Origin: Alphaproteobacteria bacterium | GTDB lineage: Bacteria; Pseudomonadota; Alphaproteobacteria; Rhizobiales; Aestuariivirgaceae | Assembly (NCBI GenBank): GCA_024642465.1 | Contig: JAHEBA010000022.1 | Span: 1-39,063 of the forward strand | Reading direction: 5' to 3' | Length of the DNA stretch: 39,063 bases | In this document: positions 8,580 through 18,297 of the stretch, one piece after another | Layout of the letters: each line of letters starts with the position of its first letter | Position numbering within the stretch: position 1 is the stretch's first letter | The notes under the pieces: generated by a model | The model's input: the letters and a program-made list of their open reading frames with translations, nothing else | Database searches by the model: none | Told to the model about the DNA's origin: nothing | Program-made: the position numbers and the translations under genes

Positions 8580-9305
8580 ATGAAAAGAGCGATAAAATTT
8601 CTGTTTGTTCTGGGGATTCTTGCCGCCAGCGCATGGGGCCTGATGCAGGTCCCGGAAACGCGGCGCATTGCCGACCGGATTGCGCTGCCCCACCCCGAGC
8701 GGCATCGCCAAGCGGCGTTCGCGGAGCTGGAATCGCGCGGCCTTAAGGCGGGCATGCCGGTGTTCATCCGCATCTTCAAGCAGACATCGGAGCTGGAATT
8801 GTGGATGAAGAGCGCAAGCGGCTGGCAGCTTGCACGGCGCATCGGCATCTGCCGCTGGTCAGGCCGGCTGGGACCGAAACTGAAGCAGGGCGACAAGCAG
8901 GCGCCGGAAGGTTTCTATACAGTGACGCGGGCGCAGCTCAATCCGAACTCGAGCCATCACCTGTCGTTCAATCTCGGTTTCCCGAACCGCTATGACCGGG
9001 CACATGGGCGGACGGGATCGTTCCTGATGGTGCATGGCGGCTGCAGTTCAGCCGGGTGCTATGCGATCCGCGACCACGAGGTGGAGGTGGTGTACCGGCT
9101 GGTCGAGGCGGCGCTGAAGGCAGGGCAGAAGCAGGTCGACGTGCATGCATTCCCGTTTCGCCTGGACCGGGCAAGACTTGCCCGCCACAAGGGTGAGAAA
9201 TGGCACCCGTTCTGGACCATGATGCAGCCTGCCTATGATGCCTTCGAACGCGAACGGCGGGTTTCGGACGTCAAGGTTGCGGGGAAGACCTACGTGGTTA
9301 ATTGA
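8580..9305 (+). CDS. YafK-type L,D-transpeptidase family protein, paralogue 1
   Basis: A 241-residue periplasmic or membrane-anchored protein. An N-terminal hydrophobic segment (residues 4-22, KRAIKFLFVLGILAASAWG) is a signal or anchor. The L,D-transpeptidase (YkuD-fold) domain ends in the YafK-type active-site box HGGCSSAGCYAI, whose first cysteine is the expected nucleophile. Domains of this kind either form or hydrolyse 3-3 peptidoglycan cross-links or act on lipoprotein-peptidoglycan links (as E. coli YafK/DpaA does). It is clearly related to the next gene: both share RIFK, GPK-K-GD-QAPEGFY and GRTG-LMVHGGCSS. The two lie in tandem 70 bases apart. Confidence 0.9.
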   Translation: MKRAIKFLFVLGILAASAWGLMQVPETRRIADRIALPHPERHRQAAFAELESRGLKAGMPVFIRIFKQTSELELWMKSASGWQLARRIGICRWSGRLGPKLKQGDKQAPEGFYTVTRAQLNPNSSHHLSFNLGFPNRYDRAHGRTGSFLMVHGGCSSAGCYAIRDHEVEVVYRLVEAALKAGQKQVDVHAFPFRLDRARLARHKGEKWHPFWTMMQPAYDAFERERRVSDVKVAGKTYVVN

Positions 9306-9375
9306 ACGTTAGCCGATGTTGGCGCACACTCGCGCCGCATTTAAACGGTACGGCGCACCAATCGGTAGTGCGGAC

Positions 9376-10212
9376 ATGACTTTGAACGAAACCTTCCAGA
9401 CCAGATTGAACCGGCGCGGCTTTACCGCTGCCGGGCTTGCCGGCGTGTTGAGCATGATAACCGCCTGCAGCGCCGGTCTGGACAAATCTCTGGAGCCATT
9501 GTCGCCTAAGGTGATGGCTGATCTTGCCGCCAACAACCTGAAGGTGGGTGCGCCGCTGCTGGTGCGCATCTTCAAGGAAGAGAACCAGATGGAGGTGTGG
9601 CTGCAGCAGGAATATGGCCCGTTCGTGCGCTTCCGCACCTACCAGATCTGCTCGCGCTCGGGCGTGCTGGGGCCGAAGTTCAAGGAAGGTGACCGGCAGG
9701 CGCCGGAAGGCTTCTACATGGTATCGCAGCGCCAGATGAACCCGAAGTCGAAGTACTACCTTTCATTCAACATTGGCTATCCCAATGCCTACGACAAGGC
9801 CAACGGGCGCACCGGTACGCACCTGATGGTGCACGGCGGCTGTTCGTCGAGCGGCTGCTACGCCATCAACGACGAACAGGTGCAGGAGCTGTTTTCGCTG
9901 GCGCGCGAGGCTTTCCTGTACGGCCAGAAGGAATTTCCCGTCCACTCCTTTCCATTCCGGATGACCGACGCCAACATGCTGCGCTATGCCGCCAGCCCCC
10001 ATGCTGCCTACTGGCGCGAACTGAAGGTTGGTTATGACTATTTCGAGCAGTTCAGGCAGCCGCCGGTGGTGGGCGTGAAGGACTATCGCTACGTCTTCCT
10101 GCCGCACGACGTGTCCGTGCCGGAGGAGTTCGTGCAGGTGCAGCAGGCAGGCTTCAGCGACCCTGCCGCACCACAGCTGATCCGCGGCTGGGGACCGGGG
10201 CAGATCCAGTAG
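9376..10212 (+). CDS. YafK-type L,D-transpeptidase family lipoprotein, paralogue 2
   Basis: A 278-residue paralogue of the preceding gene. From ATG 9376 the N-terminus has a twin-arginine pair followed by a hydrophobic stretch and a lipobox (NRRGFTAAGLAG, then ITAC), which predicts a Tat-exported lipoprotein. An in-frame ATG at 9316 would give a longer n-region. The catalytic box is HGGCSSSGCYAI. Unlike paralogue 1 it has a C-terminal extension of about 40 residues ending GWGPGQIQ. Different anchoring (lipid versus membrane helix) suggests the two copies act at different envelope positions. A GGGCTG/CAGCCC hairpin (10212-10226) without a T-run directly follows the stop. Confidence 0.9.
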   Translation: MTLNETFQTRLNRRGFTAAGLAGVLSMITACSAGLDKSLEPLSPKVMADLAANNLKVGAPLLVRIFKEENQMEVWLQQEYGPFVRFRTYQICSRSGVLGPKFKEGDRQAPEGFYMVSQRQMNPKSKYYLSFNIGYPNAYDKANGRTGTHLMVHGGCSSSGCYAINDEQVQELFSLAREAFLYGQKEFPVHSFPFRMTDANMLRYAASPHAAYWRELKVGYDYFEQFRQPPVVGVKDYRYVFLPHDVSVPEEFVQVQQAGFSDPAAPQLIRGWGPGQIQ

Positions 10213-10232
10213 GGCTGTGTCAGCCCTCCGGT

Positions 10233-10532
10233 TCAGATGCCGGCCACGAGCATGTCCATGGCGGCGATGATGCGATCGTGTTCCACGGCGATGTTACCGA
10301 TTGGCTGGCCGAATTGACGGACATTGACTGCAGTAGCGAACTCCGTTTTCAGCACGAAGTCCGTGCCGTCAACCCCGATGCCCGGGTTTAGCCGCGCCAT
10401 TGCGCCGGCAAAGTCCTGCAGTGGCAAAAGTGGCACAACCAGACGGGTCGAAAGCTCTCCCAGATGATCTTGCTGGACGTCCATGCCCAAACCCATCAGT
10501 CCGGTTATGCGATATACGTCAATCCGGGCCAT
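10233..10532 (-). CDS. ccdB: CcdB family toxin (gyrase-poison type)
   Basis: A 99-residue protein matching CcdB along its length: a start of the form MARIDVYRITG, the segment GMDVQQDHLGELSTRLVVPL, then ARLNPGIGVDGTDFVLKT. In the F-plasmid protein the last three residues Trp-Gly-Ile are needed to bind and poison GyrA; here the end is Ala-Gly-Ile, so the key tryptophan is replaced. This could mean reduced toxicity or simply a divergent subfamily. The gene starts 5 bases after the ccdA stop, as expected for a ccdAB operon. It is convergent with the L,D-transpeptidase gene, 20 bases away. Confidence 0.85.
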   Translation of the reverse strand: MARIDVYRITGLMGLGMDVQQDHLGELSTRLVVPLLPLQDFAGAMARLNPGIGVDGTDFVLKTEFATAVNVRQFGQPIGNIAVEHDRIIAAMDMLVAGI

Positions 10533-10537
10533 TCAGA

Positions 10538-10693
10538 TCAGAACAGGTGGTATTTGGCCAGAGGCAGGCCATATTCGGCAACGTAACGATCAGTTGCCTC
10601 TATCGCTTCGCGATTCTCTTCCTCCCAGCGGCGCCCATACTCTTCGCGGAATGCTTCCGCGATGGTTGACTTGCAGGTGACGTGACGGTTCAT
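10538..10693 (-). CDS. ccdA: CcdA family antitoxin, N-terminally short
   Basis: A 51-residue protein whose C-terminal part (FREEYGRRWEEENREAIE, ending GLPLAKYHLF) is the toxin-wrapping region of CcdA. Usual CcdA proteins have about 70-80 residues, with an N-terminal ribbon-helix-helix DNA-binding domain. Here only about 14 residues precede the toxin-binding helix, and the frame upstream (open to 10756, overlapping the permease end) does not look like a ribbon-helix-helix. The ATG at 10693 lies inside a near-perfect palindrome. The gene lies 43 bases downstream of the permease stop. Family assignment is good; whether it can still bind DNA is doubtful. Confidence 0.75.
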   Translation of the reverse strand: MNRHVTCKSTIAEAFREEYGRRWEEENREAIEATDRYVAEYGLPLAKYHLF

Positions 10694-10713
10694 GCACACA
10701 GATTGTGCGCATG
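10691..10713 (-). promoter_or_regulatory. Operator-like palindrome over the ccdA start codon
   Basis: Read on the coding (minus) strand, CATGCGCACA, a 3-base centre and TGTGTGCATG form an inverted repeat with 9 of 10 pairs matched. The ATG of the right arm is the ccdA start codon. TTGACG lies upstream on the same strand in the ccdA-permease gap, at a plausible -35 distance from a poor -10 (CAATCT). CcdAB complexes normally autoregulate at such sites. Confidence 0.5.
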
Positions 10714-10736
10714 ACTTGCGCGCGTCAATCCAGCGG

Positions 10737-12530
10737 TCACAGCCCCCAGACCACAAGGATCATCGGCAGCCCGACAGCGAGGACGATCAGTTCCAGCGGC
10801 AGGCCCATGGGCCAGTAGTCGCCAAACCGGTAACCGCCGGGGCCCATGATGATGGTGTTGTTCTTGTGACCGATGGGGGTCAGGAAGGCGCAACTGGCCG
10901 CTACCGCCACGCCCATCAGCATGGCGTCGGGGTTTGCGTCGAGTTTCTCGGCGATGTTGATGGCAACAGGGGCCGCGACCAGCACCGTGGCGACGTTGTT
11001 GAGTACGTCCGACAAGGTCATGGTCACCACCATCAGGAACAGCAGGACGCCCCAGGCAGGCCAGCCGTCGGTGAACGCAACGATGCCGCTGGCGATGAGC
11101 TGCGTGCCTCCGGATGTTTCAATTGCAGCGCCGATGGGAATGAGCGATGCTAGCAGCACGATCACCGGCCATTCGACGGAGTCGTAAATCTGGTTGAGGG
11201 TTACCACCCGCAGCAGCGCATAGAGCGCCACGCATGCTGCGAGCGCCACCGGCAGGTAGACCAGGCCCAATCCGGATGCGATGATGGCGGCAGCGAAGAT
11301 GGCAATGGAAAAGCCTGCCTTCTCTCGCTGGGTAACCTGCAATTCGGGACCAGCCAGCGGCAAGCAGCCCAGCCAATTGATCACGTCCTGCAAAGAATCC
11401 TTCGGCCCCATGAGCAGCAGCACGTCGCCGGCCTTGAGGGGCATCTGGCGGATGCGCTCGCGGGTCTGGCGGCCTTCACGGGCAACGCCGAGCAGCATCG
11501 TCTGCTGGCGATAGAGCAAGCGGACATCCAGTGCCGATCGGCCATCCAGGCGCGACCCGGAGGTCACCACACATTCAGTCATCGCAAGGGTGCCGGTAAG
11601 GGGCCCTTTGTGTTTCGAAGACTTCGAGTAGGTCAGCTTCATCGCGTTTGCGAAGGACTCCAGTGCCGTAGGCGTTGCCTCGACAACCAGAATGTCGCCT
11701 TTCCTGATTTCGACGCCGCGCGCAGACCCCGGCTGGCGCTCGCCACGCCGGATCAGGCCGAGAATGTAGACGTCATTCTCGTCTGCCTTGGGATAGAGTT
11801 CGCGCACCTTCTGGCCGATGGCGGACGAACCATCCGGCACCTGGATTTCCATGACGTAGCCTTCGAGGTTCTCAAGGTCCTGGGCAGACGCGCTGCGGGT
11901 CTTGTCGACCGGGGTGAACCTCCAGCCAACGACGGCGATGAAGGCAAGTCCGGCCAGGGCGCAGGCAAGCCCCACGGGTGCGAAGTCGAACATGGAGTAG
12001 GCGGTTCCCATGTCCTCGCCCTTGTAGGTGGCGTCGCCGCGAAACTGGGCGATCACGATGTTGGTTGGCGTGCCGATGAGCGTGACCATGCCGCCGAGGA
12101 TGGTGGCGAATGACAGTGGCATGAGGGTTCGTGCACGCGGGCGCTTGGCCTGGTCGGCAGCCTGCATGTCAACCGGCATGAGCAGGGCAAGGGCTGCCAC
12201 GTTGTTCATGAACGCGGACAAGGCAGCGCCGGCGAACCCGATGATCGAGATGTGGGCGGTGATGCCGCGGCTGGCCGAGATGATGCGGCGGGTCAACAGG
12301 TCCACCGCGCCTGATTGCGACAGGGCTTTCGAGACGATCAGAACCAGGGCGATGATGATGACCGCGGGATGGCCGAAGCCCTCGAACGCCATGTCCTTGT
12401 CGACCACGCCGAGGAGGACGGCGATGGTGAGCGCGGAGAAGGCAACGACGTCGTAGCGGATGCGCCCCCAGACGAGCAGCGCAAGCACGCTGCCCATGAT
12501 GGCGAAGAGGATGATCTGTTCTGTGGTCAT
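10737..12530 (-). CDS. SLC13-family permease with RCK/TrkA-C domains
   Basis: A 597-residue transporter of the divalent anion:Na+ symporter / ArsB-like superfamily. About five membrane segments come first, with the conserved hairpin motif GTPTNIVIA. Two TrkA_C-type cytoplasmic domains follow (about residues 205-380, e.g. IPDGSS-like VPDGSSAIGQKVREL and GDVLLLMGP). A second membrane half has SDVLNNVATVLVAAPVA and ends with about four helices. Family members carry sulfate, dicarboxylates or other anions; the substrate cannot be told. ATG 12530 is clear. It lies between the split L,D-transpeptidase gene and ccdAB on the same strand. Confidence 0.9.
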   Translation of the reverse strand: MTTEQIILFAIMGSVLALLVWGRIRYDVVAFSALTIAVLLGVVDKDMAFEGFGHPAVIIIALVLIVSKALSQSGAVDLLTRRIISASRGITAHISIIGFAGAALSAFMNNVAALALLMPVDMQAADQAKRPRARTLMPLSFATILGGMVTLIGTPTNIVIAQFRGDATYKGEDMGTAYSMFDFAPVGLACALAGLAFIAVVGWRFTPVDKTRSASAQDLENLEGYVMEIQVPDGSSAIGQKVRELYPKADENDVYILGLIRRGERQPGSARGVEIRKGDILVVEATPTALESFANAMKLTYSKSSKHKGPLTGTLAMTECVVTSGSRLDGRSALDVRLLYRQQTMLLGVAREGRQTRERIRQMPLKAGDVLLLMGPKDSLQDVINWLGCLPLAGPELQVTQREKAGFSIAIFAAAIIASGLGLVYLPVALAACVALYALLRVVTLNQIYDSVEWPVIVLLASLIPIGAAIETSGGTQLIASGIVAFTDGWPAWGVLLFLMVVTMTLSDVLNNVATVLVAAPVAINIAEKLDANPDAMLMGVAVAASCAFLTPIGHKNNTIIMGPGGYRFGDYWPMGLPLELIVLAVGLPMILVVWGL

Positions 12531-12588
12531 GGGAGCGAGCGTAGCCGGATGGTGTGATTTGCCAAACCGCTAAACGCTTCGTGCCGCG

Positions 12589-12619
12589 GGCGTCTTGCAG
12601 GGATTGCCTGCAAGACGCC
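12589..12619. repeat. Perfect 13-bp inverted repeat (hairpin)
   Basis: GGCGTCTTGCAGG at 12589-12601 and CCTGCAAGACGCC at 12607-12619 pair perfectly around a 5-base loop. It starts three bases after the stop of the minus-strand transpeptidase gene and lies upstream of the permease gene on that strand. No T-run follows on either strand, so it is not a textbook terminator; transcript 3'-end protection, partial termination or a repetitive palindrome are possible. Confidence 0.75.
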
Positions 12620-12622
12620 GGC

Positions 12623-13825
12623 CTACCAGTCGCGCGTGATGACGATGAAGTCCGTGCCCATGCCGGTTTCAGTGCCGAGGCCGGCATCGGAAATGGCGAG
12701 CGAGGAGTGTGGCGTCAGCATTGTCTCGATGCGCTTGCGCGCGGCGTCTGGAATGGTGAAGCGGTTCAGGGCGTTCAGTGCGTCGCCGCTGCCGCCGAGG
12801 GCGCTGCCTTCAACAGTCAGGGCGACCCATTCTGCCTTTTGCGCAGGATCACCGGTTTCGCCGATGGGAAACAGGTGAGTGCCGAGCGGCTGATGGGCCT
12901 GGTCGATCCGGACCGGCACGTCAAACACCGGCTCCTGACCCTGGCGGACATAGAGATGTCCGGCGGGGGTTTCCTCGATCCCGAAGGCTGTTTCCAGCAC
13001 GGGCAGTGTGGCGCCCCTGATGACGCCTGTGGGCTTGAGGCCGGCGGCCAACTGAAAGTCGACCAGTGCACGCTAGGTCTTGCGGCCAATCTGGCCGTCT
13101 TCCGGGCCGTCATAGTAACCCAGCCTCGACAGCATGTGCTGGACCCGCTCCAGCCGGTGCTTTCCGGTGTGGCGGGTAAGGTAGACGCGCAACGGCATGG
13201 AGCTGCCGGAGGCATCAGCAGCGCCTGATGCAGGATCGAGGCTGGCGGTTTCCTGAAGCCGGGGCTGGAACAGCCGGTCGCTGGAGACAGCGTGTACCTG
13301 CGGCATGTCGCCGGTAATGACGACGTGGCGGTTGCGGGTGGTCATCGAGAACAGGTCGGCGGCAAAATCGCGTGGCAGCCGGACGCAGCCATGGGAAGCC
13401 GGATGGTTGGGCACATGGCCCTCGTGCAGCGCGATGCCCGACCAGGTGAGCCGTTGCATGTAGGGCATCGGCGCGTTGGAATATATGTTGGAGCGGTGAT
13501 GGCGACGCTTCTCCATGACGGTGAAGATGCCTTGCGGCGCGTCATGACCCGGCTTGGCGGGGAAAACGCGGAATGACCCGATCAGCTGCGTTCCGGCATA
13601 GACATGGGCCTTCTGCTCGTTGATCGAGACCACGACGTGCAAGGGTTGCCCACTTTCGATCGGGGCGCGCGGCATCGGGGTATAGTTGCTGCGGGCTGCA
13701 GCAACCGTACGCTTCTTCTTTTTCTTTGCCGTCGAGGCATGCGCCTCAGGCGGCAGAAGCGTGGTGGACAGGCCCGCGGCTGCGAAGCCGGAAAGCATCA
13801 GTCTGCGGTTGATGGCGCGGGTCAT
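12623..13825 (-). pseudogene. YkuD-type L,D-transpeptidase with peptidoglycan-binding domain, interrupted by an in-frame TAG
   Basis: Codons 1-250 (ATG 13825) encode a twin-arginine-type signal (NRRLMLSGFAAAGLS, cleavage near AHA), a lysine-rich linker and a YkuD catalytic domain with the box HPASHGCVRLP, whose cysteine is the nucleophile. A TAG follows at 13073-13075, in the middle of a peptidoglycan-binding repeat (LSRLGYYDGPEDGQIGRKT, stop, RALVDFQLAAGLKPTG). The same frame then stays open for 149 more codons to TAG at 12623 with normal-looking protein. So this is a roughly 400-codon gene broken by a single nonsense codon, not a frameshift. The truncated product keeps the whole catalytic domain and could still work. 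A sequencing error is the main alternative. Confidence 0.85.
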
Positions 13826-13913
13826 GCGTCTTTCTCGGGGTCAATTTGTTCAGGTTAACGGGGAGGGAGCAAGACCTATGCCACAAATGACTTAACGGCA
13901 AACAAATAGCGGT

Positions 13914-13945
13914 AAAAAACACCGCGCCAGTCTCGCGCGCGGTGT
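13914..13945 (-). terminator. Intrinsic terminator of secA
   Basis: On the minus strand a 9-bp perfect stem (ACACCGCGC / GCGCGGTGT, plus-strand positions 13919-13927 and 13937-13945) with a 9-base loop is followed by a run of six T residues. It lies about 33 bases after the secA stop. Confidence 0.9.
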
Positions 13946-13977
13946 ACTCATGGCTGCGATGCCGCAGGGCGCAACGC

Positions 13978-16656
<2,679 letters not shown>

Positions 16657-17158
16657 TTGACGTCCTTGAATACCTGGAGTTCTTGCGATTTATGCCGGCT
16701 GAAAACCGGCGATGAGGTCTGCTTCGGGCCGGGAAAGGGCGAACCCGCAGGTCCCGGCAGTTGGCGTACTGTTTAGTCAAGTTGCTCATCAGCCGCAACA
16801 ACTGTGGCAAAACAGCAACGCATTTGAAAAAAATGCGCCGGTGCCTGGGTGGTGACAGGGCCGCCGTACCGGTGCTGACTGCAGGTAGTGGCCCCAAAAC
16901 CGCGTTTCAAGCTGGTCTGAAGCACGTGTTGCAAGGTCGAAGGCCCGGCTCCACGTGGTTCTCACCCTTGAATGAAACCTGCAAATATGAGCAATGTGCG
17001 CGCTCGGTTAGCGGCCTCAGCCAATGAGGTTGCGACAAGGCGTCCGGATTTGGCTTATTGTCGCCTGATTTTCCGGGCATTAGCCCTTTCCGGAAGACCG
17101 GCCGTGCTGCAGCTGCCAGCAGCCGCCGGCGCTTCAACAGGCAGCAATCGAGGTTGGT
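16657..17158. other. 502-bp divergent intergenic region, secA / PPIase
   Basis: This gap must hold both promoters. I find no convincing -35/-10 pair on either strand. A small stem GCCGG/CCGGC with a CTGAAAA loop lies near 16694-16711, in what would be the secA leader. A TTGACT occurs on the minus strand near 16778 without a matching -10. Short open frames here lack a ribosome site or family-like content. No RNA gene recognised. Confidence 0.4.
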
Positions 17159-18106
17159 GTGCCAGGAATGACGACGAACAGATTGAAATACGCAGTTGCG
17201 GCTGTGGCGTTTGCGCTGATCACCACCTCGGCATTTGCCCAGGATGGCGCCGACAAGGTCATCGCCAAGGTGAACGGCTACAACATCACGGTGAAGGAAG
17301 TCGAACTGGCTTCCGACGACCTGCGTCCGCAGCTTGAGCAGATCCCGGCCAACCTGCGCTTCGCATTTGTGGTGGAGTACCTGATCGAGCGGCACCTGCT
17401 GGCGCAAGAAGCGCTCAAGCAGAACATCACCGAAAGCGACGAATACAAGTACCGGCTGAAGTTCTACCAGGCAAAGTCGCTGCGCGACGCCTACTTCACC
17501 AACAACCTCGCCCCATCGGTGACCGAGGAACAGGTGCGGGAGGCCTATGAAAAGGAAGCTTCGAAGGTCACGACCGAGAAGCGTGCCCGCGCACGGCACA
17601 TCCTGGTGAATTCCGAGGAAGACGCCAAGAAGGTCGTCGAGCGGCTGGACAACGGCGAGAAGTTCGAAGACGTTGCCAAGCAGGTTTCGCTTGATGGATC
17701 GCGCGATTATGGCGGCGATCTCGGCTTCTTTACAGAAGGCGAAATGGTGCCGGAGTTTTCCAAGGCCGTGTTCTCCCTGAAGAAGGGCGAGGTTTCCGGT
17801 CCGGTGAAGACCGATTTCGGCTGGCACATCATCAAGCTGGAAGACATCCAGGATGGCGGCGCACAGCCGTTCGAACGGGTGAAGGATCCGATCCGGCTGG
17901 TGCTGCTGCGCAAGGCCGTGCAGGACAAGGTCATCGAGCTGCGGCTGGCCGGCAAGATCGAAGTGCTGGATGAAGACCTGAAGAAACTGCAGGAAGATGC
18001 CGCAAAGAAGCGGGAAGCACTGCAGGCCCAGAGCAAGGGTGCGGTTGCGCCGGCCACCACCCCACAGACGACAGGCGGCAAGTCGGACAAGGGCAGCGCC
18101 CAGTAA
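17159..18106 (+). CDS. Parvulin-type peptidyl-prolyl cis-trans isomerase, exported
   Basis: About 312-315 residues. A Sec signal peptide (KYAVAAVAFALITTSAFAQ) is cleaved after AFA, followed by a SurA/PrsA-like N-terminal helical region (VNGYNITVKEVE). A PpiC rotamase domain lies near residues 140-235 (ARARHILVNSEEDAKKV to GPVKTDFGWHIIKLEDI), and the charged low-complexity tail is rich in K, A and T. It is predicted to assist periplasmic and outer-membrane protein folding. GTG 17159 has AGG five bases upstream; ATG 17168 is the alternative with a start at MTTNRLKY. A terminator follows, so it is probably a single-gene unit opposite secA. Confidence 0.93.
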   Translation: MPGMTTNRLKYAVAAVAFALITTSAFAQDGADKVIAKVNGYNITVKEVELASDDLRPQLEQIPANLRFAFVVEYLIERHLLAQEALKQNITESDEYKYRLKFYQAKSLRDAYFTNNLAPSVTEEQVREAYEKEASKVTTEKRARARHILVNSEEDAKKVVERLDNGEKFEDVAKQVSLDGSRDYGGDLGFFTEGEMVPEFSKAVFSLKKGEVSGPVKTDFGWHIIKLEDIQDGGAQPFERVKDPIRLVLLRKAVQDKVIELRLAGKIEVLDEDLKKLQEDAAKKREALQAQSKGAVAPATTPQTTGGKSDKGSAQ

Positions 18107-18133
18107 CAGGCAAAGTCCGTTCACGATTTACAG

Positions 18134-18173
18134 CCGGCCCCGCGAGCCTTGCTCCAGGGCCGGTCTGGTTTTT
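18134..18173 (+). terminator. Probable intrinsic terminator after the PPIase gene
   Basis: CCGGCCC (18134-18140) pairs with GGGCCGG (18157-18163) across a 16-base loop, and TCTGGTTTTT follows. The T-run is slightly offset and the loop is long, so strength is uncertain. Confidence 0.6.
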
Positions 18174-18297
18174 GGCGCATGGGAAGTCAAAATGCCTCTT
18201 GCCCGGCGCCCGGCATTGACGGCAAGGTGCGGCCAACGGTGCCTCCGGCAGGTTCGCGCCGGCAGAATGTCACCCGCCAATTGCAGGGGATCCCATC

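Noticed and set aside
13073..13075. TAG as a pyrrolysine codon
   Set aside because: Pyrrolysine use is confined to methylamine-type enzymes in a few lineages, no pylT/pylS is visible, and a cell-wall transpeptidase is not a known user.
16761..17027. An 88-codon open frame in the secA/PPIase gap
   Set aside because: It has no ATG start, no ribosome site and irregular composition (many C, R, S), and it runs over likely promoter DNA.
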